A DNA stretch of 64,000 nucleotides from the NCBI RefSeq assembly GCF_033239625.1, contig NZ_BTCK01000022.1, forward strand, positions 1 to 64,000, written 5' to 3'. The DNA is from Paenibacillus_T sp033239625 (GTDB lineage: Bacteria; Bacillota; Bacilli; Paenibacillales; Paenibacillaceae). This document shows positions 41,380 through 51,099 of the stretch, one piece after another (the first letter of the stretch is position 1; each line of letters begins with the position of its first letter). The position numbers were made by a program, and so were the translations under genes. A model generated the notes under the pieces. The model did not search any database, was not told the DNA's origin, and was given only the letters and a program-made list of their open reading frames with translations.

Positions 41380-42795
41380 ATGCGGAGAACGAAAATCGTT
41401 TGTACGATGGGCCCGGCTTGCGAGTCGGTTGAAGTATTGAAGGAAATGATGACGGCAGGAATGAGCGTTGCGCGTCTGAACATGGCGCACGGCGAGCTGG
41501 AGGATCACAGCGCGCGTATCGCTTCGATTCGCGAAGCGGCGGCTGCTACGGGATCGAACGTTTCGATTCTGATGGATATCAAAGGTCCTGAAATTCGTAT
41601 TGGCAAGCTGAAGGAAGCTTCGTACGAGTTGAAAGCTGGACAAGCGCTGACGTTCGTGACAGAAGAGCAGCTGGGCGACGGCGAGAAGCTGTGGGTCAAC
41701 TATGCGGATATGCCGAAAGTCATGCAGCCAGGCGGCGTCATTCTGCTCGACGACGGCTTGATCGAGCTGCGCGTTAACTCGGTTGACGACAAGAACATCT
41801 ATTGCACAGTCGTGAACGGCGGCGTTATTAAACCTCGTAAAGGCGTCAACCTGCCAGGTGTCAAAACGACGCTTCCAGGCGTAACGGAGCGCGACGTGAT
41901 GCATATCGAATTCGGCATTAAGGAAAATGTCGATATCGTAGCAGCATCGTTCGTCCGCCGTGCGGAGGACGTTATCGAAATTCGTCGACTGCTCGAAGAG
42001 GCAGGCGCTGGCCATATTCAAATCGTGTCGAAAATTGAAAACCAAGAAGGCGTTGAGAACCTCGACGCTATCATCGAAGCATCCGACGGCATCATGGTCG
42101 CACGCGGTGACCTTGGCGTAGAAATTCCGGTTGAAGACGTGCCGCTTATCCAGAAGGTTATGATCGACAAATGTAACGCAGCCGGCAAGCCGGTTATCGT
42201 TGCAACGCAAATGCTCGATTCGATGCAAGTGAACCCGCGCCCTACGCGTGCAGAAGTAACGGACGTTGCGAACGCTGTACTGCAAGGCACGGACGCGGTT
42301 ATGCTGTCGGGCGAGACGGCTGCCGGCAAATACCCGGTCGAATCGATCCGTACGATGGCGACGATCGCTGTCAAATCCGAGTCGATCATGGAGTATGGCA
42401 GCAACCTGTACAAAGAAGGCTTCGGCAAATCGTCCAGCGTGACGGAAGTTATCAGTAAATCGGTTGTAAGCTCGTCGCTGGAGCTGGATGCAAAGGCGAT
42501 TCTGACGCCAACGGAGAGCGGCTTTACGGCTCGCATGGTATCCAAGTACCGTCCGAAATCTCCGATCATCGCAATCACGTCCGATGAGCGCATTCAACGC
42601 CGACTGGCGCTCGTATGGGGCGTAACGGCTGTGAAGGGCGACAAAGTAACGACGACGGACGATCTGTTCGCGGCATCGCTCGAAGCTGGCAAAACATCGG
42701 GCAGCCTGGAAGCGGGCGACACGGTCGTTATTACGGCGGGCGTGCCAATCGGCAAATCCGGCGCGACGAACCTGATCAAGATCGCAACAATCTAA
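41380..42795 (+). CDS. pyk: pyruvate kinase, short divergent form
   Basis: A 471-residue glycolytic enzyme (PEP + ADP to pyruvate + ATP). It starts MRRTKIVCTMGP and has the catalytic Lys in SKIENQEG, Mg-binding E/D, and GIMVARGDLGVEIP. It lacks the extra C-terminal PEP-utiliser-like domain found in the usual ~585-residue Bacillus enzyme. Two residues that bind K+ in classical enzymes differ: the N-x-S motif reads NMA (A36 for Ser) and the D-T pair reads D66-I67. So its monovalent-cation requirement may differ, and it may be a second paralogue. AGGAGG precedes the ATG at eleven bases. Confidence 0.92.
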   Translation: MRRTKIVCTMGPACESVEVLKEMMTAGMSVARLNMAHGELEDHSARIASIREAAAATGSNVSILMDIKGPEIRIGKLKEASYELKAGQALTFVTEEQLGDGEKLWVNYADMPKVMQPGGVILLDDGLIELRVNSVDDKNIYCTVVNGGVIKPRKGVNLPGVKTTLPGVTERDVMHIEFGIKENVDIVAASFVRRAEDVIEIRRLLEEAGAGHIQIVSKIENQEGVENLDAIIEASDGIMVARGDLGVEIPVEDVPLIQKVMIDKCNAAGKPVIVATQMLDSMQVNPRPTRAEVTDVANAVLQGTDAVMLSGETAAGKYPVESIRTMATIAVKSESIMEYGSNLYKEGFGKSSSVTEVISKSVVSSSLELDAKAILTPTESGFTARMVSKYRPKSPIIAITSDERIQRRLALVWGVTAVKGDKVTTTDDLFAASLEAGKTSGSLEAGDTVVITAGVPIGKSGATNLIKIATI

Positions 42796-42829
42796 TGCTG
42801 CAACCTTGGGAGAACCGGGGGTAATATAG

Positions 42830-42875
42830 AAGCTGCTCCAGAAGTCGAATCGACTTTCTGGGGCAGCTTTTTCAT
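42830..42875 (+). terminator. intrinsic terminator after pyruvate kinase
   Basis: AAGCTGC-CCAGAAGTCG pairs with CGACTT-CTGG-GCAGCTT, followed by TTTC. Confidence 0.9.
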
Positions 42876-43085
42876 TTGGCTCATTGCGGGGAGCAGCCTC
42901 GTTATTAGGAAACAAGATGGGGAACGATATCGATATTGAGATCGATATTCAAGCAACAGACATCGCAGCTCTTCTTATCGCTTCGTCAAATTCCGATATC
43001 GTGCAGTGGATGCTATGAACTAGGTTTTTAATATATAATTAAACCGAATTTCATGCTTGTACTGAGTAAAGGGGGATGAAAATCC

Positions 43086-44870
43086 ATGCGGTTGTCGCGA
43101 TTATGGAATGGCCGCTGGAATTCGATCCGCAATAAGATATTTATTTCCACCATTATTTTCCTAATCATTCCGTTCATTCTTACGTTCAATTGGACGAACA
43201 AGACGCTGGAGAATGTGATCGAACGCAAAATCGGCAGTTCCGCACAGGAATCGCTTTATCTCGTCAATCTGAATATCGGCTTGTTCCTCGAAGACATGCT
43301 GCGGTCATCGGTCGACATTGCGACGAATCCGAGTATTACGAAGCTTCTTAAGGAGCCTGAATCCTATTCGCGATACGAGAAACTTCGCTTGAACGACACG
43401 GTTCTGAATCGGCTGTACAGCTCTTACTTTACGAATACATATGTGACGTTATTCGACCTGGAAGGACGATGGCTCAGCACGAGCTACTTGCCGGAGCAGC
43501 TTCACGAGCAATATGTCGGGGCTGATTGGTACAAAGAAATGTTAAACAAGCCGTATCGGCAAAAGTGGATGTTCAATTACAACGAGCGACTGTATATGGA
43601 CCGCAAGCCGATCGTGACGCTAGTCAAGACGATTACGGAACTTCAGTCCGCTCGCAATATCGGCATGGTCGTGTTCAGCGTATCGGAGATGGATCTGCGG
43701 CGCTATCTTGGCGGATTGAACGGGGAAGTGTACCTGGTCGATCAAGAGGGCATCGTCGTTTCCAGCTTGACGAAATCGATGGTCGGACAAAGCCTATCGG
43801 ATGCAAGCTATTTCCATGCGGTCCAAGTCAACAAGAATGGACAGGAAATCATCGAGAAGAGCGGCGAGAAGTGGATTGTCAATTACGGCACCGTTGACGT
43901 CAACGGCTGGAAGCTCTTGCAGTTGGTGCCTTACGACACGGTGTTCAAGGAAATTTTCGATATCCGCCGCGCTAACTGGATCGTCTTCGTGCTTATCCTG
44001 ATCGTCTTCCTGCTCATTACGTTATCGATCGCTTATCAGATCTCGAAGCCGCTAAAGCTGCTCCGCAAACGGATGCGAGAGCTGGAGGACAAAGGCTTCC
44101 ATTCCACGTTGTCCGTATCGGGACCGCAGGAGACCGCCTCGCTGATCGAAACATACAACAAGATGGTGAAGGAGATACGAGGACTGCTGTTGCGTGTAAA
44201 GGACGAGTACGAGCAGAAGGAGGATATGCGTTTCCGCGCGCTTCAAGCGCAGATCAATCCCCATTTTCTGCTGAATACGATCAACAATATCAAATGGATG
44301 GCTTATATTCGCAATGACGGGGAAGTCGGGGACATGCTTTCCAATCTGGGCGGCATTCTGGAAGGAAGCATCGGCAGAGGCGGCAGCCTCACGCCGCTCC
44401 GGCAGGAGCTTGACTATATCGAGAATTACGTTGGTCTGATGCGTATGAGATTTCATGACATCGAGCTTGTGATCGATGTTCCCGCCGAGTTCATGGAGCA
44501 GGAGGTTATCCAAATCATGCTCCAGCCAGCGATCGAGAACAGCTTGATTCACGGCATTGAACCGTTAGGCGAGCCTGGGCGCATTACGGTGTCTGCGCAT
44601 ATCGAGGGAGCTTTATTCATGCTTGAAGTATCGGACAACGGCGTCGGGATGGCGGACGAGAGGTTGGCGGAAATTCGCTTAGGACTGGAATCAGAGGAAA
44701 GCCGCGACGAAGGGATTACCCGACGAATTGGCATTCGAAACGTCCATGACCGACTTCGTCTCCAATATGGAGAGCTGTACGGCATTCGGATATACAGTGA
44801 GTTGGGACAAGGAGCGAGGGTCCGATACATACTGCCCGTGCGGCGTGCATCGAGGGAGGATAAACCGTGA
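43086..44870 (+). CDS. YesM-type sensor histidine kinase
   Basis: A 594-residue membrane kinase. Transmembrane helix 1 at about 20-38, an extracellular dCache-like region of about 250 residues (including YVTLFDLEGRWLSTSYLPEQ), transmembrane helix 2 at about 295-318 (WIVFVLILIVFLLITLSIAY), HAMP, then the His_kinase domain with H in LQAQINPHFLLNTINNIKWM and an ATPase domain (DNGVGMADERL, IGIRNVHDRLRL). This family senses extracellular sugars or polysaccharides. GGGGGATG precedes the ATG. It overlaps the following regulator gene by four bases and lies upstream of a sugar-uptake operon. Confidence 0.94.
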   Translation: MRLSRLWNGRWNSIRNKIFISTIIFLIIPFILTFNWTNKTLENVIERKIGSSAQESLYLVNLNIGLFLEDMLRSSVDIATNPSITKLLKEPESYSRYEKLRLNDTVLNRLYSSYFTNTYVTLFDLEGRWLSTSYLPEQLHEQYVGADWYKEMLNKPYRQKWMFNYNERLYMDRKPIVTLVKTITELQSARNIGMVVFSVSEMDLRRYLGGLNGEVYLVDQEGIVVSSLTKSMVGQSLSDASYFHAVQVNKNGQEIIEKSGEKWIVNYGTVDVNGWKLLQLVPYDTVFKEIFDIRRANWIVFVLILIVFLLITLSIAYQISKPLKLLRKRMRELEDKGFHSTLSVSGPQETASLIETYNKMVKEIRGLLLRVKDEYEQKEDMRFRALQAQINPHFLLNTINNIKWMAYIRNDGEVGDMLSNLGGILEGSIGRGGSLTPLRQELDYIENYVGLMRMRFHDIELVIDVPAEFMEQEVIQIMLQPAIENSLIHGIEPLGEPGRITVSAHIEGALFMLEVSDNGVGMADERLAEIRLGLESEESRDEGITRRIGIRNVHDRLRLQYGELYGIRIYSELGQGARVRYILPVRRASREDKP

Positions 44871-46093
44871 AGTTGAAAGTGATGCTGGTCGACGACGAGC
44901 TGCTGGTACGTCTGGGCATTAAGTCGTTAATCGATTGGGAGAAACATAATTTCGAATTTATCGGCGATGCTGCGGACGGGGAGAAAGCGTTGGAGCTGAT
45001 GGAGCGGCAGGTGCCGGATATTCTGTTGACCGATATCGTTATGCCGCGAATGGACGGGCTGGCGCTTATCGAAGCCGTGAAGCAGCGATATCCACGCATG
45101 CTGGTCATCGTGCTGAGCAGCCATAACGAGTTCGATTACGTGCGCAAAGCGATGAAGCTTGGCGCCCAGGACTATCTGCTGAAGACGTCTTTGAAACCAA
45201 CCGAGCTGCTTGATTTGCTCATAGAGGCGGCGCAGAAGCTCGCTGCCGATCATACGACGTTATCCATCTCGCAGTCATCGATATCTCCGATTGCAGATGA
45301 CCGCAGATCGCGCATGACCCATGCACTGCTGCAGCTGTTGCAAGGCGTTTATGATGAGGCTGGCGGCATGGCAAATGATGATTCGATTGAACGGCTGCCA
45401 TCTGGCCGCGTGCTGCTCGTGCTGCGGGCGAAGCGGATACGCGATGGAGCGATAGAACAATCGGCTGCTCGGCTGCTGGAGCATCTGATCGAATCGGAGC
45501 TGGACGGCATATTGGACAGCCGGCCGGTGGCGATTCGGGATAACGAGCTCGCTGCACTGCTCGTCGCTTCTCCCGGTGGCGGGTCGGGTTCCGACCCCGA
45601 ACGGGTCGTCGAGCAATTGGAGAATGCAGCGGGCCGGCTGCTCGGATTGTCGCTTCAAGCGCAGACGAGCAGCGAATTGGCGAGCTGGAAGGAAGCGGCC
45701 GATTTCTACGAGGCCGCGCAAGCGGCGTTATCCGATTCAGGCATGCGCGAGCCAACGCGTGAAGACATCAAGCGTCTGATCGACTATATGAAGGTCAATA
45801 TCGCGCAAGATTTCTCGCTTAAGCAAGCCGCGGACATGATCAATATGAGCGAGAGCTATTTGAGCACGATTTTTAAGAAAGAGACCGGGTTAGGGTTTAC
45901 GGATTGGATCAATGCCATGCGGGTCGAAGAGGCTGCCCGCTATCTGGAGCACTCCAGCCTGCCGAGTTATTCCATCGCGGAGAAGGTTGGGTACGAGAAT
46001 ATCAACTACTTCGGACGGATTTTCAAAAAGCTTAAGGGCGTCAGTCCGCAGAAGTATCGCGCTCAGCGACAGGAAAGAGCGAATGCCGAGTAA
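44867..46093 (+). CDS. YesN-type response regulator with AraC domain
   Basis: A 408-residue regulator: receiver domain 1-120 (MLVDDELLVRLG, phospho-Asp in DILLTDIVMPRMDG, Lys in YLLKTSLK), a middle region of about 170 residues, and an AraC DNA-binding domain at about 305-400 (LKQAADMINMSESYLSTIFK, IAEKVGYENINYFGRIFKKL). GTG 44867 overlaps the kinase stop (GTGA). It probably activates the operon that starts at 46394. Confidence 0.94.
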   Translation: MKLKVMLVDDELLVRLGIKSLIDWEKHNFEFIGDAADGEKALELMERQVPDILLTDIVMPRMDGLALIEAVKQRYPRMLVIVLSSHNEFDYVRKAMKLGAQDYLLKTSLKPTELLDLLIEAAQKLAADHTTLSISQSSISPIADDRRSRMTHALLQLLQGVYDEAGGMANDDSIERLPSGRVLLVLRAKRIRDGAIEQSAARLLEHLIESELDGILDSRPVAIRDNELAALLVASPGGGSGSDPERVVEQLENAAGRLLGLSLQAQTSSELASWKEAADFYEAAQAALSDSGMREPTREDIKRLIDYMKVNIAQDFSLKQAADMINMSESYLSTIFKKETGLGFTDWINAMRVEEAARYLEHSSLPSYSIAEKVGYENINYFGRIFKKLKGVSPQKYRAQRQERANAE

Positions 46094-46125
46094 TGAAGGG
46101 TATGCCAATAGGATAAGCTTATCGA

Positions 46126-46163
46126 GAAGATCGCCTAGCAAGCAAGGAGGCGGTCTTCTTTTT
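46126..46163 (+). terminator. intrinsic terminator after the two-component genes
   Basis: GAAGATCGCCT (46126-46136) pairs with AGGCGGTCTTC (46148-46158), followed by TTTTTG. Confidence 0.85.
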
Positions 46164-46172
46164 GCGTACGTT

Positions 46173-46186
46173 TGTAAGCGCATTCA
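46173..46186 (+). promoter_or_regulatory. candidate cre (CcpA) site
   Basis: TGTAAGCGCATTCA fits the cre consensus TGWNANCGNTNWCA with one mismatch, about 220 bp upstream of the first gene of the sugar operon. The rest of the gap holds short AT-rich inverted repeats and a TATAAT at 46294-46299 with a TATTGG at 17-bp spacing. Confidence 0.4.
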
Positions 46187-46393
46187 TAATATCGTGAATA
46201 TTCGATCTGAAGATCGTGAACATTTGCTAAGCATCCAAAAATGGTGAACGAATCCCGATAACTCCGTTCCTATTGGTGACGCTTTCATCGCTCTATAATG
46301 AGCGTAGAAGCCGACGGGACAAACGAAAGCGTTGAAGAATGAAGAGGCGGCTTCAAACACCTTTACGACCTTAGATGAGGAGGGCAGAGCGAC

Positions 46394-46867
46394 ATGATGA
46401 TAGGCTCCGTCGATCGATGGGAAGCGAACAGGCAATCGATGCATCCGGTCATCCGCCGGGCGATTGATTATTTGGCTCAGTTGGATGAGGGCATACTGGA
46501 AGAAGAAGGAGTCCACCTCATATGGGGAGAGGACATGTACGCCAGGTTGATGGCCGTGAAGACCAAGCGGAAAGAAGAACAGCCGGCAGAGAAGCATGAG
46601 CAATACTTCGATATTCATTATGTAATCCAGGGCGAGGAGCTGATCGGCTGGAAGCGGGATGACGGCATGTGCAGTCCTGTTCAGCCATACGACGCGGAAG
46701 GCGATTACGCACTATACGGCGAGCTTCCCGGCGAGATGATGATCAAGCTTACGCCAGGCATGTTTATGGTGCTGCAGCCCGAGGACATTCATCGGCCATG
46801 CCTGACAGAATCATCAGCTTCGGACCTGAAGAAAATCGTCATCAAGGTGAAAGCATCGCTGTTCTAA
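46394..46867 (+). CDS. YhcH/YjgK/YiaL family protein
   Basis: A 157-residue cupin-like protein. The family pattern is plain: KRKEEQPAEKHEQYFDIHYV, IQGEELIGW, and MFMVLQPEDIHRPCL with metal-coordinating His/Glu. Members include E. coli NanQ (YhcH), which speeds anomer exchange of sialic acids, and the beta subunit of evolved beta-galactosidase. Its position at the head of an operon with NanA-, NanE- and NanK-like genes favours the sialic-acid anomerase role. GAGGAGG precedes the ATG. Confidence 0.88.
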   Translation: MMIGSVDRWEANRQSMHPVIRRAIDYLAQLDEGILEEEGVHLIWGEDMYARLMAVKTKRKEEQPAEKHEQYFDIHYVIQGEELIGWKRDDGMCSPVQPYDAEGDYALYGELPGEMMIKLTPGMFMVLQPEDIHRPCLTESSASDLKKIVIKVKASLF

Positions 46868-46913
46868 GGCTCCATCGATCAAACAGACGAATATATCAAG
46901 GGGGAAACGATCC

Positions 46914-48317
46914 ATGTTCAACAATCGCAAGCGGATGTCAACGATTGCCTCGTTCCTGCTCGTCATCGCATTATTGGCCGGCTGCTCCGGCAAGTCGGCT
47001 AACACAGATACAAGCCAGAGCGAAGGCGGTAGGGAAAGCGGCAAGAAGAAGGTCGAAATCGCATTGTGGCTCACGCCGCAATGGAAGGGCGTATTCGACG
47101 CGACGGAACCGGACGCCGACTATGACAGCTTCTTCAAATATGCGGCGGACAAGTTCGCCAAGCAATATGACAAGTACGATGTGAAGGTGAATGTGCAAGT
47201 CGTCGCCGGCGATCAGCGGGATGAGCTGCTTAACGTTAATCTGAACGGCGGAACGCCGCCCGATATTTTCTTTGAAAGCGTTTTTGCAATGGGCGATTAT
47301 GCGCACCGCGGCGCTCTCGTACCGCTGAACGACATCGTCGACGACGCGGCGAAGCAGGACATCGACCAAGGTTATTGGGACAATGTCACGTACGGCAAGG
47401 ACAAGGAAATCTACTTCTATCCGTTCTCCCATAATCCAGGTACGTTCGCGTACAACGCCGATATGTTCCGCGCGGCGGGCCTCGAGCAAGCGATCGGCGG
47501 GGAGAACGAAATTAAGACGTGGACGCTCGATGAGTACAACAGCATTCTGAAGACATTGAAGGAGAAGCTGCCGAAGAATGCTTATCCGATGGGCCTCTAC
47601 GCGCTGAACAATCAAGGCGATACATGGAATCTTGCTTACCTGCGTTCGTTCGGCAGCATGTTCTTCGACAACAACGGCAGCATTGCGCTGGATGACGATA
47701 AGGGCGTGAAGGCGGCTGCGTGGATGAAGAGCATCTACGATGCCGGGTATACGAATCCAGGCGCGGAATCCGTATCGTCGAACGATGCGAACGCGATGTT
47801 CCAGAATCAACAGCTGGCGATCAGCTTCACGAACTCGATTCTGTTCAATAACGCAAAGGCTGACATGAACGCAGGCAAATCGCAGAAGTTTGATATTCGA
47901 CTGGCCAACATTCCGTCCGAATCAGGCAAACCGCTGGCATTCACGTATGTCGTTGGCGCTAGCGTGTTCAAGACAGGCGATGCGGTGAAGACGGAAGTCG
48001 CGAAGGATTTCGTCCGATTCTTCTCCACCGATCCAGAGCTCGTGAAAGCATCGAAGAACAGCGTTCCAGTACGCAGTTCAGTCGTCAAAGAGTTGAAGGA
48101 TCAATACCCGCTGTTCGCCGCTTACGATGCGAATGCGCCGAATATGTTCAGCTTCACGGGCAATGTGCCGGGCTACAGCGAGCTGCGTCAAGTGTTGTAT
48201 CCGGAGCTGCAGGCTATGTATGTCGGGGAGAAAACGCCGGAGCAAGCGGTCAAGGATTATCAGTCCAAAGGCAATGCCGTCATTCAGAAGGCGCGCGAAA
48301 ACTCGGTCATCAAGTAG
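46914..48317 (+). CDS. ABC transporter solute-binding lipoprotein, family 1
   Basis: A 467-residue extracellular sugar-binding lipoprotein. Signal peptide at 1-23 with lipobox LLAGC, lipidated C24, followed by a Ser/Gly-rich linker. The mature part has the bacterial family 1 binding-protein fold (NGGTPPDIFFESVFAMGDYA, AMFQNQQLAISFTNSILF). It delivers the sugar to the two permeases encoded downstream. AAGGGGG lies upstream of the ATG. In view of its neighbours the ligand is probably a sialic acid or an amino-sugar acid (inference). Confidence 0.94.
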   Translation: MFNNRKRMSTIASFLLVIALLAGCSGKSANTDTSQSEGGRESGKKKVEIALWLTPQWKGVFDATEPDADYDSFFKYAADKFAKQYDKYDVKVNVQVVAGDQRDELLNVNLNGGTPPDIFFESVFAMGDYAHRGALVPLNDIVDDAAKQDIDQGYWDNVTYGKDKEIYFYPFSHNPGTFAYNADMFRAAGLEQAIGGENEIKTWTLDEYNSILKTLKEKLPKNAYPMGLYALNNQGDTWNLAYLRSFGSMFFDNNGSIALDDDKGVKAAAWMKSIYDAGYTNPGAESVSSNDANAMFQNQQLAISFTNSILFNNAKADMNAGKSQKFDIRLANIPSESGKPLAFTYVVGASVFKTGDAVKTEVAKDFVRFFSTDPELVKASKNSVPVRSSVVKELKDQYPLFAAYDANAPNMFSFTGNVPGYSELRQVLYPELQAMYVGEKTPEQAVKDYQSKGNAVIQKARENSVIK

Positions 48318-48337
48318 TGAGGTCAGGCTAAGCAAGC

Positions 48338-48397
48338 CGCCGGAAATCCGTCCGGCGCAATCCATGCTCGGCTTCCGCCGTCCGCCTGGGCGGCGGG
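48338..48397 (+). promoter_or_regulatory. stem-loops between binding-protein and permease genes
   Basis: Two GC-rich hairpins, CGCCGGA / TCCGGCG (48338-48344, 48351-48357) and CCGCC / GGCGG (48382-48386, 48392-48396), without T-runs. They may protect the 3' end of the binding-protein transcript and lower permease expression, as in mal-type operons. Confidence 0.45.
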
Positions 48398-48426
48398 GAG
48401 CTGAATAAGAAAGGGAACGGATAACC

Positions 48427-49302
48427 ATGAAATTGCGCAATCAGGTTTGGAAGGAAAACGTTACGGGCTATCTGTTCATCATGCCGCAGCTGCTGCTGTT
48501 TCTTCTTTTTATCGTGTATCCGATTCTGGAAGGCATCCGTTTAAGTTTATATAAGGTTCAATACAAGCAGGAAACGTTCGTCGGCTTCGCCAACTACATC
48601 ACGTTGTTTCATGATCCCGTGTTTTTCAAATCGATCGTCAACACCGTCGTTTTCGTCGTCTTCATCGTCATTCTGACAGTTGGGTTCGCCCTATTCGTAT
48701 CATCCGCCGTGTTCGATAAGAACGCGAAGTACGTCTCTTTCATTCGGGGCAGCTATTATATTCCGGTCATGGTATCCATGGTCGTCATGAGCATGGTGTG
48801 GGGCTTCTTGTTGAACCCAGCCAACGGACTTATTTCGTACGGAGCGCGGGAAATGAACTTCAGCACGTTCAATCTACTCGGCAACAAAAATACGGTATTG
48901 CCGGTCGTCATCTTCGTCACCTTCGCAACGAACGTCGGCCAGGCAATCATCCTATATATCGCGTCCATGATCGGCGTTCCGAAGGACTTGTTCGAAGCGG
49001 CCGAAGTAGACGGCGCCAGCCGTCTGCGCGTCATCTTCCAGATTCTTATTCCGCTCGTGAAGCCGACGACGATCTACATCACGATCATCAACATCATCGC
49101 CGTGCTGAAAATCTTCGTCGTCATCCAGATGCTGACCGGCGGGGGACCGAACAACGCGACCGTCACGATGATGTATTACCTCTACAACAATGCGTTCAAG
49201 TATAACCAGCTTGGCGTCGCATCCGCCGTAGGGGTCATCATGTTCATCATCACGCTGTTGTTATCGGTGCCTCAGCTCAGAGCGATGTTCAAAGAGAAGT
49301 AA
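48427..49302 (+). CDS. sugar ABC transporter permease (MalF-like)
   Basis: A 291-residue membrane protein with six helices. The EAA loop that contacts the ATPase is DLFEAAEVDGASRLRVIFQI with P-L following. N-terminal ENVTGYLFIMPQLLLFLLFI is typical of the MalF/UgpA class. It forms the channel with the permease encoded next. No ATPase gene lies in the operon, so a shared MsmX-type ATPase probably energises it. Confidence 0.94.
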   Translation: MKLRNQVWKENVTGYLFIMPQLLLFLLFIVYPILEGIRLSLYKVQYKQETFVGFANYITLFHDPVFFKSIVNTVVFVVFIVILTVGFALFVSSAVFDKNAKYVSFIRGSYYIPVMVSMVVMSMVWGFLLNPANGLISYGAREMNFSTFNLLGNKNTVLPVVIFVTFATNVGQAIILYIASMIGVPKDLFEAAEVDGASRLRVIFQILIPLVKPTTIYITIINIIAVLKIFVVIQMLTGGGPNNATVTMMYYLYNNAFKYNQLGVASAVGVIMFIITLLLSVPQLRAMFKEK

Positions 49303-49313
49303 GGAGGATCACG

Positions 49314-50159
49314 ATGCAGCAACAATCGAATTCATCGACCAGAAGAGAACTGTACGACGTCGTCTCCAATATCGTCATCTGTTTGTTCGCAATCATCAAT
49401 CTATTCCCGCTGTATTGGCTGTTCGCAAGCTCGTTCAAGAATGGCTCCGACGTGATTAAGATGCCGCCGGATTGGTGGCCGAAGACATTCACGCTGGACA
49501 ATTATACTGAAGTGTTCCGCAACCAGCCGGCGCTGCGCTGGACGTTCAACAGCTTATATGTGGCGGGTCTGACGACGGTTCTTGTCGTTATCGCCAGCGC
49601 GATGGCTGCGTATGCGTTCTCCAAGCTTCGTTTCAAAGGGAGAAACGTGATCTTCGTTATCTTCGTCTCCAGCATGATGGTGCCGAAGGAGGTCATGATC
49701 GTACCGTTGTTCCAGCTCACGCAGCAGCTTGGGCTCGTGAACAGCCTGTACGGCATGATCTGGCCGAACGTTGCGATCGCTTTCGGCGTGTTTCTGCTCA
49801 AAGGCTTCTTCGACAGCGCGCCGGATGCGCTTCGCGAAGCGGCAAGAATCGACGGGGCAGGCGAGGTGCGGACGTTCGTGCAGGTGATTCTGCCGATCGT
49901 AAAGCCGGGCATCGGCGCTTTGTTCATCTTGAACTTCGTTCAAGTATGGAACGATTATCTGTGGCAGCTCGTCGTCGGGCAGGAGAAGAACAGCAAGACG
50001 CTCATGGTCGGCATCGCGACGCTTATGCAGGATTTGAATCCGAACTTTGCTTACAAAATGGCTGGCGCCACCATCGCTGCTGTTCCGATGCTGCTCATCT
50101 TCATTCTGTTCCAGCAATATTTCACCCGCGGCATCTCGATCGGCGCCGTGAAGGAATAA
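49314..50159 (+). CDS. sugar ABC transporter permease (MalG-like)
   Basis: A 281-residue permease with six helices. The EAA loop is ALREAARIDGAGEVRTFVQV. It begins with FPLYWLFASSFKNGSDVIKM and ends ISIGAVKE, both typical of the MalG class. AAGGAGG precedes the ATG, 11 bp after the first permease stop. It pairs with the MalF-like protein. Confidence 0.95.
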   Translation: MQQQSNSSTRRELYDVVSNIVICLFAIINLFPLYWLFASSFKNGSDVIKMPPDWWPKTFTLDNYTEVFRNQPALRWTFNSLYVAGLTTVLVVIASAMAAYAFSKLRFKGRNVIFVIFVSSMMVPKEVMIVPLFQLTQQLGLVNSLYGMIWPNVAIAFGVFLLKGFFDSAPDALREAARIDGAGEVRTFVQVILPIVKPGIGALFILNFVQVWNDYLWQLVVGQEKNSKTLMVGIATLMQDLNPNFAYKMAGATIAAVPMLLIFILFQQYFTRGISIGAVKE

Positions 50160-50178
50160 GGAAAGGATGGAATTCACG

Positions 50179-51099
50179 ATGAAACGGATCATTGCGATCG
50201 ACATCGGCGGCACCGCGATCAAATTCGCCGTTCTGGACGACGAGGCGGCCATCGTATTCCATCACTCGGTTGCAACGCCCAAAGGGCAGGCCGATATCCG
50301 CATCCCCGAGGCGGTATACGGCATTATTGATCGGATGCTGTTTCTGTTCGAGGGCATTCGAGGCGTTGGGATCAGCACGGCAGGCGTCGTCGATCCAGCA
50401 ACCGGCGAAATCTTGTATGCAGGGGAGACAATGCCCAGCTATACGGGCACGAATCTGAAGCAGCTTGTGGAGCGGCGGTACGGTATGCCGGCGTTCGTGG
50501 AGAATGACGTAAACGCGGCCGCGCTTGGCGAGCGCTGGAAAGGTGCCGCGCAGGGCTTCGACCATTTCTTCTGCGTCGCGCTTGGCACTGGCATCGGCGG
50601 CGCGTTGTTCAGCGGCGGTCGTCTCGTGACCGGTCACAGCAAACGGGCGGGCGAGATCGGTCATGCCTTGTACGACAAAGCGACCGGTACAACGTACGAG
50701 CAGCGCGCTTCCGTGTCGGCGCTGATGAAGCAGGCGGCCCGCGAGCTGCCGAGCTTTGAAGGCGATGGCCGCAAGCTGTTCGAGCTGGCGCAGGCAGGAG
50801 ACGAGGCCTGTCTTGGATTAATCGACCGTTGGACGGAGCAAATCGCCAGAGGGCTGGCGGAAATCGTATTGACGGTCGATCCATCGGTCATCGTCATCGG
50901 CGGTGCGGTCTCGGAGCAGAAGGACTTTCTGCTTGAACGCATCAAGACGCATATGAACGAATATTTGCCGGACGGATTCAGCAAGACCGAGCTGAGAGCG
51001 GCCGCGTTGGGTAACCGGGCGGCGCTGCTGGGCGCGGCGTATCCTTACTATATTGAACAATTGGAGCGTGACCATCATGACAACCGAACTTGCAGCTAA
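50179..51099 (+). CDS. nanK: ROK family sugar kinase, NanK-like
   Basis: A 306-residue kinase. ATP loop IAIDIGGTAIKFAVLD at the start, catalytic Asp in VENDVNAAALGE, phosphate 2 motif VALGTGIGGALF, and adenosine motif VIVIGGAVSEQ. The usual zinc site CxCGxxGCxE after GEIGH is absent (GEIGHALYDKATGTTYEQ), as in some Firmicute ROK kinases. In an operon with lyase and epimerase genes it most likely phosphorylates N-acetylmannosamine. ATG 50179 is chosen; ATG 50167 is possible. It overlaps the lyase gene by 23 bp. Confidence 0.88.
   Translation: MKRIIAIDIGGTAIKFAVLDDEAAIVFHHSVATPKGQADIRIPEAVYGIIDRMLFLFEGIRGVGISTAGVVDPATGEILYAGETMPSYTGTNLKQLVERRYGMPAFVENDVNAAALGERWKGAAQGFDHFFCVALGTGIGGALFSGGRLVTGHSKRAGEIGHALYDKATGTTYEQRASVSALMKQAARELPSFEGDGRKLFELAQAGDEACLGLIDRWTEQIARGLAEIVLTVDPSVIVIGGAVSEQKDFLLERIKTHMNEYLPDGFSKTELRAAALGNRAALLGAAYPYYIEQLERDHHDNRTCS

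Noticed and set aside
41311..42915. Long 534-codon open frame on the minus strand opposite pyruvate kinase
   Set aside because: It is Arg/His/Cys/Phe-rich without any family likeness and is the antisense shadow of a highly biased gene.
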